64,000 nucleotides of DNA from Sphingomonas panacisoli (GTDB taxonomy: Bacteria; Pseudomonadota; Alphaproteobacteria; Sphingomonadales; Sphingomonadaceae): the NCBI RefSeq assembly GCF_007859635.1, contig NZ_CP042306.1, forward strand, positions 2,542,001 through 2,606,000, given 5' to 3'. Positions 63,349-64,000 of the stretch are shown here, one piece after another (positions within the stretch are counted from its first letter, which is position 1; the number at the start of each line of letters is the position of its first letter). The notes beneath the pieces are model-generated. The model had not been told where the DNA came from and made no database searches. It was given only the letters and a program-made list of their open reading frames with translations. The position numbers and the translations under genes were made by a program.

Positions 63349-64000
63349 CCGACACGCCGCCGCTCGACGCGCCCGCGACGCCGGCGGCACCGCCCGCCCC
63401 GCCGCCATCGACGGTCAAACCGGTCAACTGCCCCAATTGCGGCGGCACCGTCGATATCCGCGTCGCCGGCACGACGGTCAGCGTGATCTGCAGCCATTGC
63501 GGATCGACGCTCGACGCGACTAGCCCCGATCTCCAGGTCATCGCCAAGGCGGATCAGGCGCTCAAGACGCCCGAAATCCCGCTCGGCACGCGCGGCGTCC
63601 TCAAGGGCAAGACCTGGGAAGTCGTCGGCTATCAGGAGCGAACCGACGAAGAGGTCACCTGGGCCGAATATCTGCTGTTCAACCCCTATGAGGGCTACGC
63701 CTTCCTGGTCGACGACGGGCGGCGGTTCAATCTGGGCTTCCTGCTCGACAAATTGCCGACGTCGCATTGGGGACTTGGCCTGTCGGTCGACGGGCTGAAC
63801 GTCTCGCGCTTCGGCGATCCCTATCCGGTCCACACGATTTTCGTCGTCGGCGAATTCTACTGGCGCGTCCAGGTCGGCGAAACGGTCGAGGAGACCGACT
63901 ATGTCACGCCCGGCACGATGCTGGCGTGCGAGGATTACCAGGGCGAACGCACCTGGACGCGACTCGACATGCTCGACTGGGGCGAGGCGGAGGCCGCGTT
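63345..64000 (+). CDS. Second DUF4178 zinc-ribbon protein, 3' truncated
   Basis: The frame opens at GTG 63345 (overlapping the previous stop) and stays open to the window end, at least 218 residues. After a Pro/Ala-rich N-terminus comes a zinc ribbon CPNCGG and CSHCG (positions about 29 and 50). A domain like the first DUF4178 protein follows: GVLKGKTWEVVGYQER, TWAEYLLFNPYEGYAFLVDD and GEFYWRVQVGE. It appears to be a divergent paralogue of the gene before it. The 3' end and any further genes lie beyond the window. Confidence 0.8.
   Translation, partial: MTDTPPLDAPATPAAPPAPPPSTVKPVNCPNCGGTVDIRVAGTTVSVICSHCGSTLDATSPDLQVIAKADQALKTPEIPLGTRGVLKGKTWEVVGYQERTDEEVTWAEYLLFNPYEGYAFLVDDGRRFNLGFLLDKLPTSHWGLGLSVDGLNVSRFGDPYPVHTIFVVGEFYWRVQVGETVEETDYVTPGTMLACEDYQGERTWTRLDMLDWGEAEAA

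Overview
The window looks like about 64 kb of chromosome from a sphingomonad-type alphaproteobacterium (Sphingomonas or a close relative). This is inferred from the high GC content, the many TonB-dependent receptors and LacI/MFS carbohydrate loci with tryptophan-halogenase-like genes, the infA-maf-RNase G-yacG order, and frequent ATGA/GTGA translational overlaps. No rRNA, CRISPR array, transposase or integrase was seen. Both window ends cut genes: cydA at the left and a DUF4178 gene at the right.

Layout. 1-2424: cyanide-insensitive (bd-type) quinol oxidase cydAB plus a 35-residue CydX-like subunit. 2492-9865: typA, a periplasmic cyclophilin, an ECF sigma factor with a membrane partner, small proteins, an EVE-domain protein, a P-loop kinase, a secreted glycine-zipper protein, DUF3297 and a solitary HsdR-N-type nuclease. 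10219-12324: infA, maf, a short RNase E/G-like gene and yacG, then tRNA-Phe. 12418-20255: an SCP2-type thiolase, a DUF1295 membrane protein, a carotenoid oxygenase, and a histidine kinase/OmpR regulator/DUF4173 operon. 20399-22468: an NHL-repeat protein fused to an M23-like domain.

22465-34787 is a carbohydrate-utilisation locus, most likely for alpha-glucans: GH97 glucosidase, cupin-like protein, two tryptophan-halogenase-like flavoproteins, a TonB receptor, an SLC45-like MFS transporter and a LacI regulator. Four GCAA/TTGC palindromes lie in front of the receptor gene. The receptor is broken by a 1-nt frameshift as written. 34796-43477 is a C4-dicarboxylate locus: DctD-like regulator (without the GAFTGA motif), DctB-like kinase (also frameshifted by 1 nt), dctA, a second TonB receptor and an SGNH hydrolase. 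A perfect DctD-type palindrome and a weaker second copy exactly 31 bp away lie between dctB and dctA.

43492-48361 holds a hemerythrin-like protein and a multi-component phosphorelay (lone receiver, CHASE3/PAS hybrid kinase with two receivers, LuxR-type regulator, and a divergent receiver-HPt protein). It is followed by a complete Csu-type archaic chaperone-usher pilus operon (48462-53550). 53537-59845 encodes a CoA-dependent aerobic anthranilate (2-aminobenzoate) degradation operon: RidA, aryl-CoA ligase, enoyl-CoA hydratase, MarR regulator, SDR, and a bifunctional monooxygenase/reductase. 59982-64000 contains a cyclic-nucleotide-binding/thioredoxin-reductase-like flavoprotein and the start of an SPFH-DUF4178-DUF4178 cassette that runs off the window.

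All calls come from reading translations and motifs by eye. No database search was run, so family names are recognition calls and substrate assignments are inferences.
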